Positions 38,372-46,306 of a DNA stretch of 64,000 nucleotides are shown piece after piece. The position numbers and the translations under genes are program-made. This stretch comes from Arthrobacter sp. ISL-5 (GTDB lineage Bacteria > Actinomycetota > Actinomycetes > Actinomycetales > Micrococcaceae): the NCBI RefSeq assembly GCF_018613835.1, contig NZ_JAGGPM010000002.1, positions 81,131 to 145,130 of the forward strand. The letters run 5' to 3'. The notes below the pieces were generated by a model. The model was not told the origin of the DNA and did not search any database. It saw only the letters and a list, made by a program, of their open reading frames with translations. Position 1 is the first letter of the stretch. Each line of letters begins with the position of its first letter.

Positions 38372-39836
38372 AACCGTAACTTCCCAGCAAACGCCGCATC
38401 TTGAGCGGCAGCTCAGCAACCGGCACATCCAGCTGATCGCAATTGGCGGCGCAATCGGCACCGGACTGTTCATGGGCTCGGGCAAAACCATATCCGCGGC
38501 AGGGCCCTCCGTCATCTTCGTCTACATGATCATCGGCTTCATGCTGTTCTTCGTCATGCGGGCCATGGGCGAACTGCTGCTGAGCAACCTGAACTACAAA
38601 TCCTTCAGCGATTTCGCGGCGGACCTCCTTGGTCCCTGGGCCGGGTTCTTCACCGGCTGGACCTACTGGTTCTGCTGGGTGATCACGGGAATCGCGGATG
38701 TCATCGCCATTGCCGGGTACTCCAAGGAACTCTGGCCGGGGCTGCCGCTGTGGATCCCGGGCCTGGCCACCGTGGCCATTCTCCTGCTCCTGAACCTCAC
38801 CACGGTGAAGGCGTTCGGCGAGACGGAGTTCTGGTTTGCTCTGATCAAGATCATCGCCATCGCGGCACTGATCGTGGTAGGCCTGTTCATGATTTTCAGC
38901 GGGTTCCAGTCCGACGCCGGACCGGCCACCTTCACGAATCTGTGGAGCCACGGCGGTTTCTTCCCGAACGAGTTCATGGGATTCGTGGCCGGTTTCCAGA
39001 TCGCAGTCTTCGCCTTTGTGGGCATTGAACTGGTGGGCACCACGGCCGCAGAGGCCAAGGACCCGGAGAAGAATCTGCCCAAGGCCATCAACTCCATCCC
39101 CATCCGTGTGCTGCTCTTCTACGTGGGCGCCCTCATCATCCTGATGTCCGTCACCCCCTGGACCCAGTTCCAGGCGGGCCACAGCCCGTTCATCGCCATG
39201 TTCTCCCTGGCAGGCCTGGGCGCCGCCGCCACCGTGGTGAACCTGGTAGTGCTCAGCTCGGCCATGTCCTCGGCCAACTCCGGAATCTACTCGACCTCGC
39301 GCATGGTGTACGGTCTGGCCCAGGAGGGTGACGCTCCGTCCGTCTTCGGCGCCCTGTCGCGCCGCAAGGTCCCGCAGAATGCCCTGTTCCTGTCCTGCGT
39401 CCTCCTGCTCTCCGGCGTGGTGCTGATGTACGCGGGACAGGACATCGGCAAGGCCTTCGACATGGTGACCACCGTGTCGGCTGTCTGCTTCGTTTTCGTG
39501 TGGTCCATCATCATGGCCAGCTACCTGGCCTTCCGCAGGCGCCGCCCGCACCTGCACGAGGCATCCAAGTACCGGATGCCAGGCGGGGTCCCCATGGTCT
39601 GGGTGGTCTTCGCGTTCTTCGCCTTCGTGCTCTGGGCACTGACCACACAGCCGGACACCCTGACGGCGCTGCTGGTCACGCCGGTCTGGTTCGTCCTGCT
39701 CGGCGCCGCCTGGCTCGTGCTGCGCCGGCGCCCCGCGCACCTGGCCCGTTATGCAACGTTCCAGGTCGAACTCACCCAGGACATGGCGCAAGAGGAGTCA
39801 TCCGTCGCTCGGGAATTCGGAGACGTGAAGAAGTGA
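38361..39836 (+). CDS. APC amino-acid permease, D-serine/D-alanine/glycine transporter type
   Basis: A 491-residue transporter with twelve predicted helices. HLERQLSNRHIQLIAIGGAI and GTGLFMGSGKTISAAGPSV are the amino-acid permease signature, and SNLNYKSFSDFAADLLGPW resembles CycA. The operon context makes glycine, serine or alanine the probable substrates. It starts at GTG within the end of the metF-like gene. A cytoplasmic tail follows the last helix (QEESSVAREFGDVKK). Confidence 0.93.
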   Translation: MTTETVTSQQTPHLERQLSNRHIQLIAIGGAIGTGLFMGSGKTISAAGPSVIFVYMIIGFMLFFVMRAMGELLLSNLNYKSFSDFAADLLGPWAGFFTGWTYWFCWVITGIADVIAIAGYSKELWPGLPLWIPGLATVAILLLLNLTTVKAFGETEFWFALIKIIAIAALIVVGLFMIFSGFQSDAGPATFTNLWSHGGFFPNEFMGFVAGFQIAVFAFVGIELVGTTAAEAKDPEKNLPKAINSIPIRVLLFYVGALIILMSVTPWTQFQAGHSPFIAMFSLAGLGAAATVVNLVVLSSAMSSANSGIYSTSRMVYGLAQEGDAPSVFGALSRRKVPQNALFLSCVLLLSGVVLMYAGQDIGKAFDMVTTVSAVCFVFVWSIIMASYLAFRRRRPHLHEASKYRMPGGVPMVWVVFAFFAFVLWALTTQPDTLTALLVTPVWFVLLGAAWLVLRRRPAHLARYATFQVELTQDMAQEESSVAREFGDVKK

Positions 39837-40786
39837 TCGCGGCACAGACGAGCGCCGCGCAGACCCTGAACAGTCCCGTCCGGAATTCGGAGGAACCTGC
39901 GGCCACGGTGGAGCATGTCCTGACCGTCGACTGTGCCGAGGCTCCGGGCATCGTCCACGCGGTCTCGGGATTCCTGCTCAGCCACGGCTGCGACATCATC
40001 GACATCAAACAGTACGGCGACAAGGCGCAGGGGCACTTCTTCATGCGGGTCCACTTCTCCGCAGCACGGCAGCCCTCGGCACGGGAGTCCGCGGCGCAGG
40101 AGTCCGTCAGCACGGAGGAGCTGCGCCGGAACTTCACGCCGTTGGCGGAGCAGTGGCAGATGAACTGGCAGTTGGAACCGCACGGCCGCAAACGCCGCGT
40201 CCTGGTCATGGTGTCCAAAATGGGCCACTGCCTCAATGACCTGCTCTTCAGGGCACGCACGGGCGACATCCCGGTGGAGATCGTCGCCGTGGTGTCGAAC
40301 CACCGCGACCAGGAGGGGCTGGTCCAATGGCACGGCATCCCGTTCTTCCACCTGCCGGTCACGAAGGACACAAAGCCCGACGCCGAAGCCCGGCTCCTGG
40401 AACTCGTCGACGCGTTCGACGTGGAACTGGTGGTGTTGGCCCGCTACATGCAGGTCCTGAGTGACGGGCTGTCGGCCAGGCTGACAGGACGGACCATCAA
40501 CATCCATCACTCGTTCCTGCCGAGCTTCAAGGGTGCCAAGCCCTACCACCAGGCCTACGAACGGGGTGTAAAAACCGTGGGCGCCACGGCGCACTACGTC
40601 AACGCCGAGCTCGATGAGGGCCCGATCATTTCGCAGCAGGTCATCGATGTGGACCACACGTACACCGCCGATGACCTCGTGGCAGTGGGCCGGGACGCCG
40701 AATGCGCCGCCCTCCGCAATGCCGTCCGCTGGCATTGCGAGGGCAGAATCCTGCTCCTCGGCAACCGCACCGTCATTTTGCGCTAG
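39833..40786 (+). CDS. purU: Formyltetrahydrofolate deformylase
   Basis: A 317-residue enzyme that hydrolyses 10-formyl-THF to formate and THF, freeing the cofactor. Residues about 25-110 are an ACT domain (APGIVHAVSGFLLSHGCDII). The catalytic domain shows HHSFLPSFKGAKPYHQAYE and ELDEGPIISQQVIDVDH. It starts at GTG and overlaps the permease gene by four bases. As the last gene of the operon it would regenerate THF for further glycine cleavage. A stretch of Ala/Ser/Glu (residues 80-95) is an unusual insert. Confidence 0.95.
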   Translation: MIAAQTSAAQTLNSPVRNSEEPAATVEHVLTVDCAEAPGIVHAVSGFLLSHGCDIIDIKQYGDKAQGHFFMRVHFSAARQPSARESAAQESVSTEELRRNFTPLAEQWQMNWQLEPHGRKRRVLVMVSKMGHCLNDLLFRARTGDIPVEIVAVVSNHRDQEGLVQWHGIPFFHLPVTKDTKPDAEARLLELVDAFDVELVVLARYMQVLSDGLSARLTGRTINIHHSFLPSFKGAKPYHQAYERGVKTVGATAHYVNAELDEGPIISQQVIDVDHTYTADDLVAVGRDAECAALRNAVRWHCEGRILLLGNRTVILR

Positions 40787-40792
40787 GAAGTT

Positions 40793-40824
40793 CCATCCGG
40801 GTCCGCGAGTGCGGACCCGGATGG
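40793..40824 (+). terminator. Terminator hairpin of the glycine operon
   Basis: Perfect 14-bp arms CCATCCGGGTCCGC and GCGGACCCGGATGG around a GAGT loop, beginning seven bases after the purU stop. There is no U-run, as is usual in high-GC actinobacteria. Confidence 0.85.
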
Positions 40825-40859
40825 CTGGCGTGAACGTCGAATGTTCCACCGGGAGGATT

Positions 40860-41018
40860 ATGCGCAAGTCGAGATCGACGCGTAGCGGGAAATTTCGCCG
40901 GTCTTCAAACCGGGAACGGACCGGTGCGCGGTTGCGCCGGGAAACATGGGCGGTCGCCCTCACGGCCCTTGTTCTTATGACAGTCATCATTTGGCAGTCA
41001 ATATCCTATGGATACTGA
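40860..41018 (+). CDS. Small basic single-span membrane protein
   Basis: A 52-residue protein. The first 30 residues are strongly basic (MRKSRSTRSGKFRRSSNRER), followed by one hydrophobic helix (WAVALTALVLMTVIIW) and a short tail ending SISYGY. An excellent GGGAGGA ribosome site lies just before the ATG. It directly follows the operon terminator, so it needs its own promoter. No family recognised. Confidence 0.6.
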   Translation: MRKSRSTRSGKFRRSSNRERTGARLRRETWAVALTALVLMTVIIWQSISYGY

Positions 41019-41065
41019 TTGCCCGGCCCGGGCGGCGACTATCCCTGACACTCAGCGCAGACGGA

Positions 41066-41461
41066 TCAGTACAGCGCTTCGATCGGTGCAACAGTGACCA
41101 GGCCTTGGGCCGCCAGGGCGAGCTGCCCGTCCAGGGTGATGAGGGCATCGGCTTGCAGCTGGGTCAGGGCGACGTATTCGGCGTCGAGGGTGTCCGGCCA
41201 GCCAAGCTGGTCGGCCACCTTCCAGGCGACGCTTTGGAGGACCAGGTCTCCGAGCAGCCTGATGCGCAGGGCCCGCACGTAGTCGAGCTGCCGGGAGGCA
41301 TCCACTTTCGATAACTCGCCGCGGCGCACCGCCTGGTAAAGGAGCGACAGGACCTGCGAACGGAGAAGCGTCGGGGCGACAAGCTGGCACCCGTCGCCGA
41401 TCAGGGTCTGGTCCCGGGCGAGCCGCAGTGCCGTGTCCGGGGTGATCACATACCGAGTCAT
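41066..41461 (-). CDS. PIN-domain protein (VapC-like), no antitoxin seen
   Basis: A 131-residue PIN-fold protein. Acidic residues expected at the metal site are in YVITPDTALRLA, in RRGELSK and in WPDTLDAEYVALTQLQADA, with LITLDGQLA near the end. VapC-type RNases have this layout and are normally preceded by a small antitoxin gene. Upstream lies only a short gap and another nuclease-like gene on the same strand; I see no antitoxin. The ATG at 41461 was chosen over 41470, as it starts at strand 1. Confidence 0.8.
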   Translation of the reverse strand: MTRYVITPDTALRLARDQTLIGDGCQLVAPTLLRSQVLSLLYQAVRRGELSKVDASRQLDYVRALRIRLLGDLVLQSVAWKVADQLGWPDTLDAEYVALTQLQADALITLDGQLALAAQGLVTVAPIEALY

Positions 41462-41503
41462 GGAGCCCATTCTCGCCCAAGCGGCATCCGTTCGAACGCT
41501 CCG

Positions 41504-41956
41504 TCAGTCCGGCGGAAGGTGTGCCCGTAACCAGCTTGGCCCCACGACGGCGGCGCCGAGTTCCTCGACGCGGCTCCGGAGTCCGCGGTCGGCGGTCACC
41601 ACCTGCACCGACGCGTTGCCGCTCATCAGCTCGCGGACCGTATCAACTATCGCCTGGTCGCCGTCCCGCTCGGCAGCCACGACCCGTACCCGGCCCTGAG
41701 GATCGGCGGCGCCGTTGGCCTGCCCCTCGGTCACGACGACGATGTCCGGCCAGGCGCGTTCCCCACCTGCCCCCGCTTCCGAAGCGATGCCCTGCTGCGC
41801 CAGCTGTGAAAGGCCGTCAATGAGCTTCTGTGCAGCCTTCCTGCGGTCGCGCCACCAGCCGTCCGGGCGGGACCCGACCACGTTGGCCGCGTCGACCACG
41901 AGGTGTGAGTCCGCCGGGCCCGGCTCTCCGGGCGCAGACGGTGCTGTTCCGCTCAT
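41504..41956 (-). CDS. NYN/PIN-like nuclease-fold protein
   Basis: A 150-residue protein. The motif LVVDAANVVGSRPDGWWRDR near residue 20 and VVTADRGLRSRVEELGA near 118 fit an NYN/PIN-like fold with acidic metal ligands. Relatives in actinobacteria are sometimes labelled NTP pyrophosphohydrolase, without support I can see. It is directly upstream of the PIN-domain gene, 43 bases away on the same strand. The start at 41956 drops a poorly composed N-terminal extension. Confidence 0.7.
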   Translation of the reverse strand: MSGTAPSAPGEPGPADSHLVVDAANVVGSRPDGWWRDRRKAAQKLIDGLSQLAQQGIASEAGAGGERAWPDIVVVTEGQANGAADPQGRVRVVAAERDGDQAIVDTVRELMSGNASVQVVTADRGLRSRVEELGAAVVGPSWLRAHLPPD

Positions 41957-42011
41957 GACTCCAGCGTCCCACGCGGCGGGCGTTCCGGCGGAACCGTGCG
42001 TCCGTTTCGCC

Positions 42012-42050
42012 AACGCAAAGCGAACGACGGCGGAGGTCCCGCCGTCGGCC
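42012..42050. repeat. Palindromic intergenic repeat, copy 5
   Basis: GACGGCGGA, GG, TCCCGCCGTC at 42026-42046, missing one G in the left arm, with the flank AACGCAAAGCGAAC. It lies past the 3' end of the minus-strand MOSC gene. Confidence 0.75.
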
Positions 42051-42080
42051 GTGCGTTCTCTGTGGCGGCCTGCCGCCTCA

Positions 42081-42653
42081 CTACGGCAGCCGGGACGGCC
42101 GCAGCAGGGTGGATTCGCCTGCGCGCCCGGGGTCGAGCGGCACCGGGCTGATCAGCACGGCCGGCCCGCGGTGCAACATGCCGTTCGAGAGTGGCTGGCA
42201 GCGAACACCGCCCCGCCCGCGCATGGCCTTGTGGGCGCCCGGGGCGAGCATCTGGTCCATCCAGGCGCAGGGGTGGGCGGGCCGCCCGGCCTTCAGCCGC
42301 ACCAGGTCACCGCGCGATTCGAGCACGAAGTCATTCCCGATCAGCGGAGCCAGGTGGGCTCCTCTGAGGACCACATTGCGCCGCGTCATCAGCGGGTCGA
42401 AGGGTGCCGCGCCCAGCTCCGCGGCCATGGCTTCGAGCGCCTCGATCGCGAACACAGTGACGGCGGCATCCATATGCGCGGCCTTGCCGAAGAACCGGTC
42501 GCCGACGATGCCCTTGCCGGCCACCAGCTCGACCCGGTCGGCATCGGTCGTGGGGACGTCCGCCGCACCCTCCCGGGCGCGGCCAAAGTAAGCGTGCGCC
42601 GGCGACACGAGAAGGTGCAGCACCTCGACGTCGTACCTGTAGCTAGCCGTCAT
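42081..42653 (-). CDS. MOSC domain-containing protein
   Basis: A 190-residue protein with the beta-barrel MOSC fold found at the C-terminus of molybdenum cofactor sulfurases. Family marks are ELVAGKGIVGDRFFGK, the MTRRNVVLRGAHLAPLIGN stretch and the cysteine-bearing HPCAWMDQMLAPGAHKAM. That cysteine is the presumed sulfur carrier. Stand-alone MOSC proteins act with molybdenum cofactor substrates; the specific partner is not near. Confidence 0.9.
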   Translation of the reverse strand: MTASYRYDVEVLHLLVSPAHAYFGRAREGAADVPTTDADRVELVAGKGIVGDRFFGKAAHMDAAVTVFAIEALEAMAAELGAAPFDPLMTRRNVVLRGAHLAPLIGNDFVLESRGDLVRLKAGRPAHPCAWMDQMLAPGAHKAMRGRGGVRCQPLSNGMLHRGPAVLISPVPLDPGRAGESTLLRPSRLP

Positions 42654-42725
42654 GCCACAAAACTATCCTTCCCGCAGGGGCAGCACACCATCGCCTGCGG
42701 GTAGGAACACCTGCATCCGGCGGGT

Positions 42726-42920
42726 TCACTTCAGCGCGAGGCCGTGTTCCTGCAGCGCGTCCTAGATGATGCGGATCGCCTTCGGGCCGACGCCGTGCAG
42801 CCTGGATAGTTCCGTACGGGGGACGCCTGCGAGCCCTTGGAGCGATGTATAACCGGCCTGGGTCAGGGCGCGCGTTGCCGGTGCCCCGATCTTGGGGAGG
42901 GCGTCGAGTGATGTTGTCAT
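42726..42920 (-). pseudogene. Helix-hairpin-helix protein with an in-frame amber codon
   Basis: From the ATG at 42920 the DNA encodes MTTSLDALPKIGAPATRALT, then GYTSLQGLAGVPRTELSRLH and GVGPKAIRII, a helix-hairpin-helix domain of the type found in small actinobacterial DNA-associated proteins. TAG at 42764-42762 follows codon 52; beyond it, in the same frame, DALQEHGLALK and TGA complete the expected protein of 64 residues. The gene has thus lost its last 11 residues, or the codon is read through. Confidence 0.75.
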
Positions 42921-43001
42921 TCATCGACCATAGGAGACCTGAGCGCCACCTGGAATAGTAGTGGGCGGCCCGGCTATCGATGGTGGGGCAACAGCACGGG
43001 C

Positions 43002-43218
43002 TCAATGTCCGTTCATCGCAAGGCAGCCGCCGTCCCTGATGTATCCGCCAGCGACCACCTGCACGGTCCCATCGAGACCTACGCTCCCGCGAACGCAGCC
43101 GCCCGTGGCCGACGCTCGCGTCACGGTTCCCCGGAGCGGCGCAGCCTGCCAGGAACAAGCCGGCGGCAAGGACAACCGAGAGTCCGGCCCTGGCAACTGC
43201 GCTCACCTTGCGCGCCAT
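43002..43218 (-). pseudogene. Possible small lipoprotein gene, frame uncertain
   Basis: An ATG at 43218, overlapping the end of the membrane protein gene, begins a lipoprotein signal (LSVVLAAGLFLAGC). After the lipobox the same frame becomes arginine-rich and implausible, while the next frame gives a better-composed ending (GTVQVVAGGYIRDGGCLAMN) that stops at 43002. A one-base shift near 43150 would join them. This is a tentative reading. Confidence 0.3.
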
Positions 43219-44237
43219 TGGTTCAGGGCCGCTGCACGGACGAATGTCCCCACCAGGGCGATTGCCAGCGCCAGCAATATTGTGGGTCCCGTCCCGCCAG
43301 CTGGCCCGAGCGCTCCCATGAAGACCTGCTTGCCCATCGCAGTCATCTCCTGCAGATCTCCTCCGAGCACGCGTGTGCCCAGCACGCTTCTGACCGCCGT
43401 GAACATCGCCGGAACCACCCAGAGCATGGCAAGGTCTACCAGCCACACCAGCGCCCGGACAGCGGGCCGAAGTCCGCACCACGCCAGTGCGACACCCACC
43501 AGCACTGCCGGTAAACAGCGCCACAGCATAGAGACCAGCGGGGAGACGCCGCCCACCCCTGCCAGGTGGGTGACTCCGGCGGCCGCCCAGGACACAAACG
43601 GCACCGCCATGACGCCCACACCCAGGGCCGCCAGAGCCCTGGATTTTGCCGCGAGGAGCAACAGCGCCACCATTCCTGCAACCATTGCGGCTACCACTCC
43701 GGCCAGCAGGCCGCCCACGTACAGAATTGATCTCGGCCCGGCAGCCAGGCCGCCGCCCACCACCGTGAACGCCTGAATCGTCGCCGTGACCTGCACCGCG
43801 AGCACACCGCCCGCTGCGCACCACATAACCAGGCGCCGTCGCGGGGAGGGCCAGCACCGGACGGCCAGGCCGGCGGCCGCCCCGCCCGTCGTCATGAGGG
43901 CCACAAGCGTGGTGCTCTCGTATTGGCTCAGCGGCAGGAGAGCAAGCGGCATCTGTCCCGGCCATACCTGCGAGCCCCATAAGTTCAGCAGCGGCAGGCG
44001 CGCGCCGGTGACCAGCCAAGGGACTAGGCCAAGTAGCCCGGCCAGGAGCCCGAGCAAGACCGCCACCGTTGCGTCTTTGCTGGCCGCACGGGTTGGTCCC
44101 TCGGGATCACGCGCCGGCCGCTCCACTGCTGTGGTGGTCCGGTCGGCTCCGGCTGCAACACGAATCGCGTCCGGCTCCCGAGTTTGGGAAGCCACATGGT
44201 CGTTGCGGTGACTCACAGGAACTCTTTCAGTAGGCAA
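43203..44237 (-). CDS. Hypothetical polytopic membrane protein
   Basis: A 344-residue protein with a charged, disordered start of about 55 residues and eight or so hydrophobic segments (for example VAVLLGLLAGLLGLVPWLV and LVWLVDLAMLWVVPAMF). Composition is Ala/Gly/Val-rich. No family recognised. The following small lipoprotein-like frame starts inside its end, suggesting they were once a pair. Confidence 0.7.
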   Translation of the reverse strand: MPTERVPVSHRNDHVASQTREPDAIRVAAGADRTTTAVERPARDPEGPTRAASKDATVAVLLGLLAGLLGLVPWLVTGARLPLLNLWGSQVWPGQMPLALLPLSQYESTTLVALMTTGGAAAGLAVRCWPSPRRRLVMWCAAGGVLAVQVTATIQAFTVVGGGLAAGPRSILYVGGLLAGVVAAMVAGMVALLLLAAKSRALAALGVGVMAVPFVSWAAAGVTHLAGVGGVSPLVSMLWRCLPAVLVGVALAWCGLRPAVRALVWLVDLAMLWVVPAMFTAVRSVLGTRVLGGDLQEMTAMGKQVFMGALGPAGGTGPTILLALAIALVGTFVRAAALNQWRAR

Positions 44238-44444
44238 ACGGGAAATTCTGGCACGCGCGTGGCCGGACTACTGATTGTACATCGAATGGACTAATTGCCC
44301 GATTGCCGAGTCTCGCCCGATCGCAGCGCTCCCCCAGGCAAGCAGCGCTGCGGCCCCAAGGCCCCTGACAGGTAACGGCAGGCCCTCCCGTGGCGGGGCA
44401 GGGGCTCATAGCGTTGATGGCATGGACAAGGGAAAAGGCATGCC

Positions 44445-44828
44445 ATGACCAGCGATGCAGAGGAGCAGGACCGGGCGGAAATCCTCGACAACTACCGGGC
44501 CCAGCTGCGGGCCATGGTGGACGGCGACGCCGACGTGCTCGGTGAGCTGCTCACGGAGGACTTCACGCTTACGCACATGACGGGCTACCTCCAGGCCAAG
44601 CAGGAGTGGTTGGCCCAGATGCGGGCCGGGCAGTTTGTCTACCACGACGCCCAGGAGAGGAACGTGTCCCTTCACGTGGACGGTGACACCGCCCGGCTCG
44701 TCGGGAGGATCGTCACGGACGCGGCGGTCTACGGGTCCCGGGCCAGCTGGCCGCTGCAGCTCACCATGGACTTCATCCGCAAGAGCGGGCGATGGCTCGC
44801 CGCGCGTTCGGAGGCCACCACCTGGTGA
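44445..44828 (+). CDS. NTF2-like (SnoaL/DUF4440-type) protein
   Basis: A 127-residue cone-fold protein. The first helices are AEILDNYRAQLRAMVDGDAD, followed by LGELLTEDFTLTHMTGYLQ and the strands RNVSLHVDGDTARLVGRIV. Family members include polyketide cyclases, isomerases and many proteins without known substrate. It converges with the DUF3100 gene. Confidence 0.85.
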   Translation: MTSDAEEQDRAEILDNYRAQLRAMVDGDADVLGELLTEDFTLTHMTGYLQAKQEWLAQMRAGQFVYHDAQERNVSLHVDGDTARLVGRIVTDAAVYGSRASWPLQLTMDFIRKSGRWLAARSEATTW

Positions 44829-44843
44829 CCCCGCGGAACCAAA

Positions 44844-44884
44844 ACGCAAGCGGACGACGGCGGGAAAGTCCCGCCGTCGTGTCA
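44844..44884. repeat. Palindromic intergenic repeat, copy 6
   Basis: GACGGCGGGA, AAG, TCCCGCCGTC at 44856-44878 with the flank AAAACGCAAGCGGAC, between the 3' ends of the NTF2-like gene and the DUF3100 operon. Confidence 0.8.
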
Positions 44885-44932
44885 CCGCTGCGGCGAAAAC
44901 GCCCGCCGATGCTGCGAGCTAGTGCCTGAGCG

Positions 44933-46306
44933 CTAGTGCCATAGACCCAGGGCGAACTCCGCGATCACGGTGGAGAGCAGGAAGGATGCCGTGATGGCAA
45001 CCAGGCCCACAGGGATGATTTTCCAGCCGATGTTTTTTAGCAGCGGGATGTCCTTGCCCAGGGACAGGCCCGCAAGCGTCAGCATGACGGTGGCGATTGA
45101 GAGGAAGTCGACCGACTTGATGACCCCTGTGAGCGCTGCCGCGCCGAAGAACCAGGGGCTGGAGATGTAGGCGCCGATGGTGGTGATGTAGACGATCGCC
45201 GAGATGATCTTGGTGAGCTTGGCCAGGGCGATGCTGACCAGGACCAGGACGAGCATGATTCCGTACCCGGCGACTATCGACAGGCTGAACCCCTTGGCCG
45301 CCACCGAGGCGGTGCCGATGCCGAGGACCGTAAGAACTGACAGGGACAGCCACAGCGGGAGCCTGATGGCTGCCGAGGATTCTGCGACCCGCTCGCGGAA
45401 CCGCCGGTTTTCTTCGGCCTGGGCCGCTTCCCGCTCGATGTCAGCCGGGCCGCGCTCTGCGGGAGCCCCCGCTGTGACGGCTGCAGCTTCGCGCGTCCGC
45501 CTGCGGGTGAGGATCCGGTAGAAGCGGTCCGCCAGCGGCAGGGCGATGTAGATTCCGACGTAGACGCCGAGGATGGTGGTGATCAGGTTGGAGACTGCCG
45601 CCATGCCCAGGACGGCCTCTTGATCGCCGGGGTAGGCCGCGATGATGCTGGCCGAGGACGCCGCCATCATGGAGCCGGATCCCACGCCTGCGCCCATGGC
45701 CAGGGCCAGCGGGTCGAAGATCTTCCAGTTGGCCACGAGGGAGGTCAGCAGCGTGATGAACACCGCGCCGAAAAGGGTTCCGAAGACGTACATGGCCAGG
45801 ACGCCCCGGTACTGATCCGAATCGGGACCGTACTTTTCGGAAACCATGGCGAACGACGGCTCCCGGTCAAGGGAGAACGTGGCCCCCACGGTTGCCTTTC
45901 CCATCCGGAGCAGAACAGCCAGCGGGAGGGCCAGCGCGATGGTGCCCAGCAGGTGGCCCACTTCCTGCAACAGCAGGGCCGGGCCGGCCTTGATCAGGCT
46001 GGGGAGGCTGGGGCCGATGTTGAACGCCAGCCTGGCCACCAGGAGCAGAACGGCCACACCCACCAGGGCGGCGGCGACCCTTTGCAGATCCAGGCCCAGG
46101 GGCTTGAACTTCTGGATGGACACCAACAGTCCCAGGATGAGGCCCCAGACCATGGGGAAGATGACGATTGCCCCGATGCCGAGATCGATCTTGGCCTGGC
46201 CGATGAGCTGGACCGCGACGGCAATGACGAACGCCAACGCGGCGACCGGAAGCGTCAGCCGGGCACCAGCTTTGTCGATCCGCGGTGTTGTGGTGCTGGT
46301 ACTCAT
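44933..46306 (-). CDS. DUF3100 domain membrane protein, probable transporter
   Basis: A 457-residue membrane protein with about eleven helices in two halves joined by a charged cytoplasmic loop (residues 265-310, RRRTREAAAVTAG...). The DUF3100 family is uncharacterised. Its start overlaps the stop of the M20 amidohydrolase gene by four bases (ATGA), so the two are translated together. This tight link suggests that it imports the amide substrate hydrolysed by that enzyme. Confidence 0.85.
   Translation of the reverse strand: MSTSTTTPRIDKAGARLTLPVAALAFVIAVAVQLIGQAKIDLGIGAIVIFPMVWGLILGLLVSIQKFKPLGLDLQRVAAALVGVAVLLLVARLAFNIGPSLPSLIKAGPALLLQEVGHLLGTIALALPLAVLLRMGKATVGATFSLDREPSFAMVSEKYGPDSDQYRGVLAMYVFGTLFGAVFITLLTSLVANWKIFDPLALAMGAGVGSGSMMAASSASIIAAYPGDQEAVLGMAAVSNLITTILGVYVGIYIALPLADRFYRILTRRRTREAAAVTAGAPAERGPADIEREAAQAEENRRFRERVAESSAAIRLPLWLSLSVLTVLGIGTASVAAKGFSLSIVAGYGIMLVLVLVSIALAKLTKIISAIVYITTIGAYISSPWFFGAAALTGVIKSVDFLSIATVMLTLAGLSLGKDIPLLKNIGWKIIPVGLVAITASFLLSTVIAEFALGLWH

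Noticed and set aside
42643..44019. Long open frame of 458 codons on the minus strand across the membrane protein gene
   Set aside because: It is arginine- and glycine-rich, has no family similarity, and overlaps a well-composed polytopic membrane protein in another frame; it is a shadow of high GC at third positions.
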